Below, one piece after another: positions 1 to 8,553 of a DNA stretch of 64,000 nt. The notes beneath the pieces are model-generated. The model worked only from the letters and a program-made list of their open reading frames with translations. It was not told where the DNA came from and searched no databases. Both the position numbers and the translations under genes were made by a program. Position 1 is the first letter of the stretch, and each line of letters begins with the position of its first letter. Where the stretch lies: contig NZ_FOSS01000002.1 in assembly GCF_900114355.1 (NCBI RefSeq), positions 387,491 to 451,490 on the forward strand. The letters are read 5' to 3'. Source of the DNA: Lysobacter sp. cf310. Its GTDB lineage: Bacteria > Pseudomonadota > Gammaproteobacteria > Xanthomonadales > Xanthomonadaceae.

Positions 1-3000
1 ACGCCGCCGGCCATGGCGTTGACCCCGGTGGCGCCGTTGTTAGCGTAGTTGCCGCCCTGCACGCCGCCGTCGTTGACGCTGTAGTAATGGGTCGCGGTGG
101 CGTTGATGTGGTTCTGCACCGCCTGCAGCTGGGCGACGTTGACCGCATCGCTGGGCGCGGTGCCCGCGGCCACGCCGGTGATCTGGCGGTACACGCCATT
201 GCCCGCATCGCCCACGCTGACCGCGCCGGCGGTGCTGGTGGTGGCCGCGATGGCCGCGGTCTGGCCAGCGGTCGCGCCCGGGGGCACGTAGCCGGCGACG
301 CCGGCCGCGGTGTTGGAGACCGAGCCCGCACCCAGCGCGACGCCGCCGGCGACGGTGGATTGCGAACCGGCGCCCACCGCCACCGAACCGGTGCCGGAAG
401 CGACGCTGTTGACACCCATCGCGACGCCGCCCTGCCCGCTCGCCGATGCGTTGACGCCGGCGGCCACGGAGTTCACGCCGCTAGCGCCGTCGTTGTTGTA
501 GTTGCCTCCGCGCACGCCGCCGTCGTTGACGCTGTAGTAGTGCGCCGTTGAAGCGTTGACGGTGTTGCTGAGATTGGCGATCGCTTGATTGGTCGCATGC
601 AACTGGGAACCGTTGATCGCATCGGTGCTGTCGACCGAGACGCGGCCGGCCGCCACGTTGGTGATGGTGCGCTCGGAACCCAGGCTACCCACGCTCACGG
701 TCCCGACCGGCGCGGTGCCCGCGAAGCTGTAGCTGGTGCCGCCGATGACGATGCCCGCCGTGCCCACCGCCGCCGCCGTGGACGCGTTCGAGCCTAGCGC
801 CACGCTGTCGTCGTCGGTCGCGGTCGCACCGTAGCCGATGGCGACCGAACCCGCACCGCCCGCCGCCGCGTTCACGCCCGCCGCGAGCGCGTTGAGGCCG
901 GTGGCACCATCATTGGCATGGTTGCCGCCCTGCACGCCGCCGTCGTTGACGCTGTAGTAGTGGGTCGCGCTGGCGTCGACCTCGTTGCTGAGGTTCTCGA
1001 TCGACTGATTGGTCGCGAACAGCTGCGAACCGTTGATCGCATCGGTCGAGCTGCCGGAAATCCGGCCCGCGGCGACATTGGTGATGGTTCGCTCGGCACC
1101 CAGACTGCCCACGCTGACGGTACCGGCCGGGGTCGTGCCGGCGAAGTTGTAGCTGGTGCCGGCGATGACGACGCTGGAGGTGCCCACCGCGACCGCCGTC
1201 GCTGCGTTCGACCCCAGTGCCACGCTGTTCGCATCCGCCGCCGTCGCCCCGAAACCGATCGCCACGGAGCCGGCGCCGCTGGCCGCCGCGTTCACACCTG
1301 CGGCCAGGGAATTGAGGCCGGTGGCGCCGTCGTTAGCGTAGTTGCCGCCCTGCACGCCGCCGTCGTTGACGCTGTAGTAATGCGTCGCGCCGGCTTCCAC
1401 CACGTTGCTCAGGTTCTCGATCGACTGGTTGGTCGCGAACAGCTGCGAGCCGTTGATCGCGTCGGTCGAACTGCCGGAGATCCGGCCCGCCGCGATGTTG
1501 GTGATAGTGCGTTCGGCGCCGAGACTGCCCACGCTGACCGTGCCGGTCGGCGTGGCGCCGGCGAAGTTGTAGGTCGTCCCGTCGATCGTGGTGCTGGAGG
1601 TCCCCACGGCGGCCGCGGTGGCCGAGCCGGAGCCCAGCGCCACGCTGTTGGCATCGGCCGCGGTCGCGCCGGCGCCAATGGCGACGGAGCCGCTGCCGCC
1701 GGCCGTCGCGTTCACGCCCGCAGCCAGCGAATTCAGACCGGTGGCGCCGTCGTTGTCGTAGTTGCCGCCCTGCACGCCGCCGTCGTTGACGCTGTAGTAG
1801 TGCGTCTGCCCGGCCGTTACTTCCTGCGACAGCGCGCGCAATTGGGCGACGTTGACCGCGTCGGTGTCGGTGGAACCCGCCGCCACGTTGGTGATCTGGC
1901 GGGTCTGGCCGCTACTGCCCACGCTCACCGCGCCCAGGCGGCTGACCCAGGTGCTGCTGGTGTCGGTGGAAGGCAGGCCGGTGACGGGGTCGTAGCCTGC
2001 TGCGCCGGCGGCGGTATTGGCCACCGAGAACGACCCCAGAGCGACGCCCTGCGGAGCGCCGGCGTTCGCGCCCGCGCCCAGGGCCGTGGCGTATTCGCCG
2101 CTGGACGAGGAACTGTCGCCTAGCGCGGTGGCGCTGCGCCCGCTGGCCGACGAAGCCGGTCCCATCGCCAACGCGCCCAGGGCGCTAGCATTGGAGCCGC
2201 GGCCGAACGCGGCCGACGAAACCCCCGACGCCCGCGAGGTATCGCCCACGGCGACGGCGCTGGCGCCGGAGGCGACGGCGTTCGGGCCGATGGCGGTGGC
2301 CGCACGTCCCGAGGCGGCCGAGTTCGCGCCGAACGCGCTGGAGAACTGATCGCCGGCCTGGGCGTTGTTGCCCACGGCCGTCGCAAACTGGCCGCTCGCG
2401 GTCGCCGTGTCGCCGACCGCGGTGGTCCAGGCCGCGGTCGCATCGGAGTTCACGCCCACCGCCACCGCGCCCTGATCGGCGGCGGCGGAATTGAAGCCGA
2501 CGGCCACCGACAGGTTGCCGCTGGCGCTGGCGTTCACGCCCGCCGCCAAGGCATTGGTCCCGGTCGCACCGTCGTTGGCGTAGTTGCCGCCCTGCACGCC
2601 GTTGTCGTTGACGCTGTAGTAGTGCGTGGCGCCGGCTTCGACCACATTGCTGAGGTTTTCGATCGACTGGTTGGTCGCGAACAGCTGCGAGCCGTTGATC
2701 GCATCGGTCGAAGCACCGGAAATCCGGCCCGCCGCGACATTGGTGATCGTACGTTCGGAGCCGAGATTGCCGACGCTGACCGTGCTGGTCGGCGTGGTGC
2801 CAGCGAAGTTGTAGCTCACGCCGTCGATCGTCGTGCCGGTGGTCGCCACCGCGGCCGTCGTCACCGAACCCGAACCCAAGGCGATGTCGCCGGCGCTGGC
2901 GGTCGCGCTGGCGCCGTTGCCGATCGCGACATTGCCGGCGATGCCGGCCGCGCCCGCCGCGGAACCGTTGCCCAGCGCCACGCTGCCCTGGCCTATGGCG

Positions 3001-6000
3001 CGGTTACCGTTGCCGATCGCCACCGCGCCGTTGGCCTGGTTGGCGGCCGTGGCGGTGGTCGTGCCGTCACTGTTGGCGATGTTGTTGGCGCCACCGACGA
3101 ACGCGCCGGTGCCGCTGGCGAAGCTGGGGTCGCCGATCGCGACCGCGCCGTCGCCGAAGGCGGTGTTGGACCGACCGATCGCCACCGCGCCGCCCGCGGC
3201 GCTGCCGGCGTTGGCGCTGCTCAGATTGCCGATGGCCACGTTCACGCCGGTCGCGCCGGTCGTGGAGGCGTCGCCGATCGCGACCGAGGAAGCGCTGCCG
3301 ACCGTGGCCCGGTAGCCCAGGGCGACGGATTGGGTCAGAGCCGTCGTGTTCTGCCCGATCGCAATGGCGCGGGGGCCCGTTGCGGAGGCCGGCGCACCGG
3401 TAAGCGGCGTCCCGCCGCCGCCGCCGATGGCGATCGAGCCGAAGCCGGCCGCGCTCGTTCCCGCCCCGGTGCCGGATCCGCCGATGGCGATGGCGTAGGC
3501 ATTCGTCGACGAGGCCTGCGAGCCCAACGCGACCGATCCGATCACACCCGCTTGGGATTGGAAACCGATGGCGGTCGTATAACTTTGGTTGGTCAACGCC
3601 GAAGCGCCGATCGCCGTCGCACCGAGAGTGCCGCCCGAGTTCTGATTGGAAGCTCCGCGGCCGATGGCGACGCCATCCAGCACCGTCGAGACGGCATCGC
3701 GTCCCACCGCGATCGAATTCGTTCCGGCCGCACCGTCGTTGTTGTAATTGCCGCCGGCCACGCCGCCGTCGTTCACGCTGAAGTAGTGGATGGCGTTGGC
3801 TTCGACCTCGTTGCTGAGGTTTTCGATCGACTGGTTGGTCGCGAACAGCTGCGAGCCGTTGATCGCGTCGGTCGAAGCACCGGAAATCCGGCCCGCCGCG
3901 ACATGGGTGATGGTGCGCTCGGCGCCGAGGTTGCCGACGCTGACCGTGCTGGTCGGCGTGGTGCCTGCGAAGTTGTAGCTCACGCCGTCGATCGTCGTGC
4001 TGGCCGTGCCGACCGCGGTCGACGTCACCGAGCCCGAGCCCAGCGCCACGTCGCGCGCGTTGTTGGCCACGGCGGTATCGCCGAACGCGACCGCGCCCGC
4101 CGCCAGCGCGCGGCTGGTGCTGCCGAGGGCGATGCTGCCCTGGCCTACCACGGTGTTCTGGTAGCCGATGCCGACCGCGCCCTGTGCCGCGGTGCCCGCC
4201 ACGCCCACCGCCTGGCCGCCGCCACCGACCATATTGGTGTTGCCCATCGCTATCGAACCGTTGCCGGTGGCGGTGTTGTCCAAGCCCTGCGCGACCGCGC
4301 CGTTGCCGGTGGCGGTATTGGGATCGCCGATTGCGACCGCGCCGTTGCCACTGGCGAAGTTGCCGGCGCCGATCGCGACCGCGCGGCCGCCGGTGGCGGT
4401 CGCATCGTTGCCGATTGCCACGGCGTCGGCCGAGTCCGCAAGCGCCGAACGGCCCATCGCGATCGTGTTGTCGGCGCTGGCGTTGGCCCCGGTCCCGATC
4501 GCGAGCGCGTTGAGGCCGGTCGCCTGGGCCAAGGCCGAGATGGCCACGGCGTTAACGGCGGTCGCATTGGTATCGACACCCAGGGTTATCGCGTTGACCG
4601 CGCCTGAGGTGCTGTTGCGCCCGATGGCGATGGCGCTCAGATCCGTCGATGCGGCGCTTTGACCCAAGGCGATGGCGTTGGTAGCGGTGGCCTGGCTCGA
4701 AAGGCCCAACGCGATGGCGTATTGCTGGGATGCCGTCACATCCGTGCCAATGGCGATGGAGCCCACCGCGGTAGCGCCCGCTCCCGGAGCCGTGCGCCCG
4801 CCGATATTGATCGAGTTGAGTTGAGAGGCGACCGCCTGGAAACCGATGGCGACGGCGTTCCGGCCGGCCGCGCTGGTGCCGGTGCCTTGCGCGACGGCGT
4901 CCAGTCCGGACGCGCTTGCCCGGGTACCGAGGGCGAGCGCGTTTTCCGCGCTCGCCCTCGCGTTCAAGCCGATCGCTGTCGTCGCATTGCTCGCAATGCC
5001 GATGCCCGCGTTGGTGCCGATGGCGATATTGTCGTTGCCGCTTACCAGGTTGCCCGCGGAAGCGTCCAGGGTGGCATCGTAGGCGACGCTGCCGTCGCCG
5101 CTGCCGAAGGCGACGTTGCGCGTACCCGTAACGCCCGAACCCGCGCCCCGCATCGCGCTGGGAATGCCTCCGCCCATGGCGGTGTTCTGCGCACCGCTGA
5201 CCAAGGTACCGGCGGCAATGCCCACGGCGATCGAACCCGTATTGGCGGTCGTCGAGCCCGCACCGGCACCCTGTCCGACCGCCACCGTGCTGGTTCCGGA
5301 CGCGAGCGCTTGCGCTCCGAGCGCGAGCGAACTATTGCCCAGCGCCCGAGCGTTGTTGCCCACGGCGGTGGCCGCATCGATGGATGCCGTTGCCTGGCTG
5401 CCTATCGCGACGGTATTGGTTCCGCTGGCGACGGACGCCCAGCCCCCGGCGAATGAAGCATTGCCGCTGGCCAGGGAGCTGACACCGACCGCGGTGGCGT
5501 TCCCTCCCGTAGCCTGGGAGAACGTGCCCAAGGCACTGGCACCGGCGCCGGTGGCCTGTGAACTGGCCCCCAGCGCGACCGTATTGATATTGCTTGCGAC
5601 CGTTTGGAAGCCGAGCGCTACGGACAGGTTGCCCGTCGACCTGGCTTGCGTACCGGCGGCAATGGCATGGGCAGCACCGGCAGTCACGTCCGTGCCGATG
5701 GCGATGGCGCCATCGAACAGCGCGCCTGTGCCCGCGGCGGTGCGCGCGCCCAGATAGATGGAGTTGCCGCCCGCGGAATAGGCCTGGAACCCCAGCGAAA
5801 TCGAGTTCTGCGCGGCGCTATAGGAGTTGTATCCGACTGCGAGCCCACCGAGGAGATCGACGCGCGCGAGCGAACCCAGCGCGGTCGCGCCGATCCCCGA
5901 GGCGACCGAATTGAGGCCCATGCACGAGGCGGTGCCGTTGTACTCGTCCCAAGGCGCCGTATCGCAGTTCACCGCCTGGGCCTGCGCCGATGGCGACCAT

Positions 6001-6167
6001 CCGACCCAGCCGATCGCCAGCAGCGCGGCCATGGTCCCGGATTGCAAGCTCCACACCGTGGCCCGCCTTCCGCCCGCGCGCGCCTTGCCGCGCGGCGCAG
6101 CCAACTCGGAGGCCACCACCAGCTGATTGAGAGACGGGCTCCATACGACGCTGTAGATTTTGTTCAC
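1..6167 (-). CDS. Giant trimeric autotransporter adhesin (YadA/Hep_Hag type), C-terminus off the left edge
   Basis: Surface adhesin secreted by the type V(c) route. The frame runs open from a GTG at 6167 to base 1 (about 2055 codons). A Shine-Dalgarno-like AGGGGA lies 7 nt upstream of the GTG. The N-terminus MNKIYSVVWSPSLNQLVVAS is a classic extended signal peptide region (ESPR), followed by a basic stretch, a hydrophobic core and a cleavage-like SPSAQAQA near residue 60. Next come hundreds of residues of degenerate YadA-head repeats (xxVASGxxSVAxGxx) and at least seven HYY[SF]VNDGGV modules separated by SIENLSN-like stalk segments. Frame phase was checked at 6167, about 3800 and 119 and agrees. 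The membrane-anchor barrel is not in the window, so completeness is unknown. Long open frames on the opposite strand here are shadows of the low-complexity repeats. Confidence 0.93.
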   Translation of the reverse strand, partial: MNKIYSVVWSPSLNQLVVASELAAPRGKARAGGRRATVWSLQSGTMAALLAIGWVGWSPSAQAQAVNCDTAPWDEYNGTASCMGLNSVASGIGATALGSLARVDLLGGLAVGYNSYSAAQNSISLGFQAYSAGGNSIYLGARTAAGTGALFDGAIAIGTDVTAGAAHAIAAGTQARSTGNLSVALGFQTVASNINTVALGASSQATGAGASALGTFSQATGGNATAVGVSSLASGNASFAGGWASVASGTNTVAIGSQATASIDAATAVGNNARALGNSSLALGAQALASGTSTVAVGQGAGAGSTTANTGSIAVGIAAGTLVSGAQNTAMGGGIPSAMRGAGSGVTGTRNVAFGSGDGSVAYDATLDASAGNLVSGNDNIAIGTNAGIGIASNATTAIGLNARASAENALALGTRASASGLDAVAQGTGTSAAGRNAVAIGFQAVASQLNSINIGGRTAPGAGATAVGSIAIGTDVTASQQYAIALGLSSQATATNAIALGQSAASTDLSAIAIGRNSTSGAVNAITLGVDTNATAVNAVAISALAQATGLNALAIGTGANASADNTIAMGRSALADSADAVAIGNDATATGGRAVAIGAGNFASGNGAVAIGDPNTATGNGAVAQGLDNTATGNGSIAMGNTNMVGGGGQAVGVAGTAAQGAVGIGYQNTVVGQGSIALGSTSRALAAGAVAFGDTAVANNARDVALGSGSVTSTAVGTASTTIDGVSYNFAGTTPTSTVSVGNLGAERTITHVAAGRISGASTDAINGSQLFATNQSIENLSNEVEANAIHYFSVNDGGVAGGNYNNDGAAGTNSIAVGRDAVSTVLDGVAIGRGASNQNSGGTLGATAIGASALTNQSYTTAIGFQSQAGVIGSVALGSQASSTNAYAIAIGGSGTGAGTSAAGFGSIAIGGGGGTPLTGAPASATGPRAIAIGQNTTALTQSVALGYRATVGSASSVAIGDASTTGATGVNVAIGNLSSANAGSAAGGAVAIGRSNTAFGDGAVAIGDPSFASGTGAFVGGANNIANSDGTTTATAANQANGAVAIGNGNRAIGQGSVALGNGSAAGAAGIAGNVAIGNGASATASAGDIALGSGSVTTAAVATTGTTIDGVSYNFAGTTPTSTVSVGNLGSERTITNVAAGRISGASTDAINGSQLFATNQSIENLSNVVEAGATHYYSVNDNGVQGGNYANDGATGTNALAAGVNASASGNLSVAVGFNSAAADQGAVAVGVNSDATAAWTTAVGDTATASGQFATAVGNNAQAGDQFSSAFGANSAASGRAATAIGPNAVASGASAVAVGDTSRASGVSSAAFGRGSNASALGALAMGPASSASGRSATALGDSSSSSGEYATALGAGANAGAPQGVALGSFSVANTAAGAAGYDPVTGLPSTDTSSTWVSRLGAVSVGSSGQTRQITNVAAGSTDTDAVNVAQLRALSQEVTAGQTHYYSVNDGGVQGGNYDNDGATGLNSLAAGVNATAGGSGSVAIGAGATAADANSVALGSGSATAAAVGTSSTTIDGTTYNFAGATPTGTVSVGSLGAERTITNIAAGRISGSSTDAINGSQLFATNQSIENLSNVVEAGATHYYSVNDGGVQGGNYANDGATGLNSLAAGVNAAASGAGSVAIGFGATAADANSVALGSNAATAVAVGTSSVVIAGTSYNFAGTTPAGTVSVGSLGAERTITNVAAGRISGSSTDAINGSQLFATNQSIENLSNEVDASATHYYSVNDGGVQGGNHANDGATGLNALAAGVNAAAGGAGSVAIGYGATATDDDSVALGSNASTAAAVGTAGIVIGGTSYSFAGTAPVGTVSVGSLGSERTITNVAAGRVSVDSTDAINGSQLHATNQAIANLSNTVNASTAHYYSVNDGGVRGGNYNNDGASGVNSVAAGVNASASGQGGVAMGVNSVASGTGSVAVGAGSQSTVAGGVALGAGSVSNTAAGVAGYVPPGATAGQTAAIAATTSTAGAVSVGDAGNGVYRQITGVAAGTAPSDAVNVAQLQAVQNHINATATHYYSVNDGGVQGGNYANNGATGVNAMAGG
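480..1740 (-). repeat. Three tandem ~420 bp modules inside the adhesin gene
   Basis: The segments starting near 480, 900 and 1320 are strongly similar over about 420 bp. Each encodes a stalk stretch, the HYYSVNDGGV motif and a head-repeat block. Further copies of the motif lie near 61-93, 1771-1803, 2598-2631 and 3759-3789. The 420 bp spacing also holds between the 1351 and 1771 copies. A repeat array of this kind can change copy number by recombination and is prone to assembly collapse. Confidence 0.85.
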
Positions 6168-7071
6168 TGCTCGTTCCCCTAAAGTCAGGCCAATGCGGCG
6201 GTCTGCGGAATGAAGGCGATGTGGCGGCGCTGGCGTAACCATCCGCAGGAACATCGCGATGGGCGCGCTCGCCGATGCGACGCGCGCGCCGATCGGCCTC
6301 GCCTTCCGGGAGGCACGCGTAACCGGATCGGATCGGTAGTCGGCGCTTCACAACCGGGGTCGCAGGCCTGGTCCGGACGCAGGCATCCGGTCGCATCGCC
6401 GCCACGCTCGTCGGTCATTCGCTTCATGCACTGCCCATCCTGTTGGCGGTCCGAAGCGCGCTATCTCCGCCGTGAAGAGATGCGCAACTGCTCGTTCGCG
6501 ACGAACGTTAGCGAGCGCAAGTCGCGAATACACGCACGATTTCTCACCAACGAATCCTGGGCGCGAAGGCGATTTCTCTGGAGGTGGATGCGCGATCGAA
6601 TCGGCCAGTGCGACGACGTTCTTTCGCGCATGCGAACGCAGCGAAGCGGGATCGCGGCGGCGCCGCACGAGAGATCGATTCGCCGAATGCCACAGGCGGA
6701 GACGAGAGTACATACGCCACGCCTGCCGATACCGCCCGGGGCGATGGTCCGTGCGGCTGCATCGTCCCGAGCGCACACGCAATCGGCGACGCCCGGCGAC
6801 GCAGTGCGCACGCGAAGCTAGCCGATGCTCACCTACGGTGAGAAATCAAACGAGTACCCCGCGCTCGCCGCGACCGAGCGAGCCGCACAAAATGTGACAT
6901 CCACTAGAGTTTTCCGCCGACGCGGCGCGTGCCACGTCGGCGTGCCAAAGCGCGGTGCTAACCTGACCACCGGTAGTCATCTAAGACACATAACCGCCAC
7001 CTTCCGTACCTAATCCGCTGAGCGAGCGCGCTCCGCTCCTCGGCCATCGATCGCTCCCTGTCTAGCCCACG
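6168..7071. other. Gene-poor intergenic region between adhesin and histidine kinase
   Basis: About 0.9 kb between two divergently transcribed genes. Several open frames occur but none has a plausible protein composition (rich in Arg, Cys, Ser, with no domain or signal sequence). The stretch should contain the promoters of both flanking genes. The only motif I note is TGTGACATCCACTAGA at 6893-6908, which shares TGTGACATC with the Clp-like box at 11782-11797 but has a poor second half. No terminator or large repeat is visible. Confidence 0.6.
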
Positions 7072-8532
7072 ATGACCGTCCGCGTACCGCCCCAGTCTGT
7101 TTGGCACGGCCTACTCGATTGGGTGCAGCGCGTGCCCGCCCGCGCCGCGCACGACCGACGCAATGCGCTGACCCTGCAGGCGCTGCTCGCGGTCGCAGTC
7201 GTAACCGCGCTGTTGGCGACGATCGGGGCCTACGCGGCCGCCCAGAACATGACCCGGATCACCGAGAGCTGGCTCACCCTGGTCATCGGCGCATACGCAT
7301 TGTCTTGCCTGTGCCTGCTGCGCAAGGGGCATTTCCGCTTGTCGGCCAGCCTTACCGTTATCGGCGGCCTGGTCCTGATGGGCATGAGCTATCAGGCCTA
7401 CGGATTGCGCGCGCAATCCGGGCTGCAGATCACCCATCTGCTGCCGCTGCTGTTCGCCGGCCTGCTGCTGGGCCGGACCGCGGTGTGGTGGACCGCCCTG
7501 GCCTATGCGGCGGTGCTGACCTTGGGCACGCTTACCGATCTGCGCCTGGCGACGGATGCCAGCCAGACCTCGGACGCCTTGACCAACCTGCTGCTGGCGG
7601 GCCTGAACTTCCTGGTCCTGGTAACCATCCTCGATCGCCTGATCCTGTCGTCGCAACGCGCGATCCGTCGCAGCGAAGAACTCAACGCGACCTGCCTGGA
7701 GCTCGAGCGCCAGGTGGAGGAAAAGGAGCGCGCCTACGAGCGTCTGCTGCAGACCCAGAAGATGGAAACCATAGGCCGCCTGTCGACCGGCATCGCCCAT
7801 GACTTCAATGCCATCCTCAGCGTGATCCTGGGCCAGGCGACGTCGGTGAACCTGCGCGGCGGTTCCATCGATACGGTGCTTCCAGGCATACGCGACGCGG
7901 CCCGACGCGGCGCCACGCTCACTCGACGCCTGCTCAGCTTCAGCCGCACCCACATCAGACAAGTGTCCACCTTCGATCTTGCCGAGGCGATCGACGAGGT
8001 GCGGCCATTGCTGCTGCCGATGTTCTCGCGCGCGATCCAGGTCTCGCTGGATACCTCCGCCACCGGCCTGCGGGTCAGCGCGGATCGCGACGAACTGGTG
8101 CTGGCGCTGTTGAACATCGCCAGCAACGCCTGCGACGCCATGCCGAAGGGCGGCCGCTTTCTGCTCGCGGTCGAAGCCGACGGAGCGCATGCCTCGCTGC
8201 GTTTGGAAGACACCGGCTGCGGAATGACACCGGAAGTACTCGCACGCCTGTTCGAGCCGTTTTTCACCACCAAGCCCAAGGATCGGGGCACCGGCATCGG
8301 CATGGCGACCGTGCGTCGTTTCGTCGCAGATCACGGCGGCGACATCGAAGCCGACAGCGCCCCAGGCCTGGGCACGCGCATCCGGATCCGTCTGCCGCTG
8401 GCGGAGCCCGCACGCGAGTCGTCGCAAGCGGCGCGCACGGATATTCCGTTCGAGCATGCGACCGTAAGCGAACGCTCGACGCATGCGTCTGCGGCCGTCG
8501 CCGTTGCGGGCGATCGCGCCGCCGCTCGCTGA
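7072..8532 (+). CDS. Membrane sensor histidine kinase
   Basis: Two-component sensor kinase of 486 aa. The N-terminal ~200 residues contain about five to six hydrophobic membrane segments with no large periplasmic loop. A short coiled coil (around 200-230) leads to the dimerisation/phosphoacceptor helix with the H-box IGRLSTGIAHDFN (phosphoacceptor His243). The HATPase domain shows the N-box (NIASNACDAM), G1 (DTGCGM), F-box (FEPFFTT) and G2 (GTGIGMATV). The C-terminal ~50 residues are low-complexity. The gene ends 21 nt from the convergent propeller gene; the response regulator upstream of that gene is the natural partner candidate. What it senses is not evident. Confidence 0.9.
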   Translation: MTVRVPPQSVWHGLLDWVQRVPARAAHDRRNALTLQALLAVAVVTALLATIGAYAAAQNMTRITESWLTLVIGAYALSCLCLLRKGHFRLSASLTVIGGLVLMGMSYQAYGLRAQSGLQITHLLPLLFAGLLLGRTAVWWTALAYAAVLTLGTLTDLRLATDASQTSDALTNLLLAGLNFLVLVTILDRLILSSQRAIRRSEELNATCLELERQVEEKERAYERLLQTQKMETIGRLSTGIAHDFNAILSVILGQATSVNLRGGSIDTVLPGIRDAARRGATLTRRLLSFSRTHIRQVSTFDLAEAIDEVRPLLLPMFSRAIQVSLDTSATGLRVSADRDELVLALLNIASNACDAMPKGGRFLLAVEADGAHASLRLEDTGCGMTPEVLARLFEPFFTTKPKDRGTGIGMATVRRFVADHGGDIEADSAPGLGTRIRIRLPLAEPARESSQAARTDIPFEHATVSERSTHASAAVAVAGDRAAAR

Positions 8533-8553
8533 AGCGATGCGCGGCGGCCTCTC

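Noticed and set aside
480-4020. CRISPR-like periodicity
   Set aside because: Repeats are 420 bp coding modules in frame, not short repeats with unique spacers.
2622-4607. 661 aa plus-strand open frame opposite the adhesin
   Set aside because: Composition is Arg/Ala/Gly-rich low complexity mirroring the GC-rich repeats; the minus-strand frame has ESPR and YadA motifs.
6210-6821. Open frames of 140-200 aa between adhesin and kinase
   Set aside because: Overlapping frames on both strands with Arg/Cys/Ser-rich composition and no ribosome site or motif.
6893-6908. Second Clp box upstream of the histidine kinase
   Set aside because: Only the first half-site matches; kept as a remark, not as a feature.
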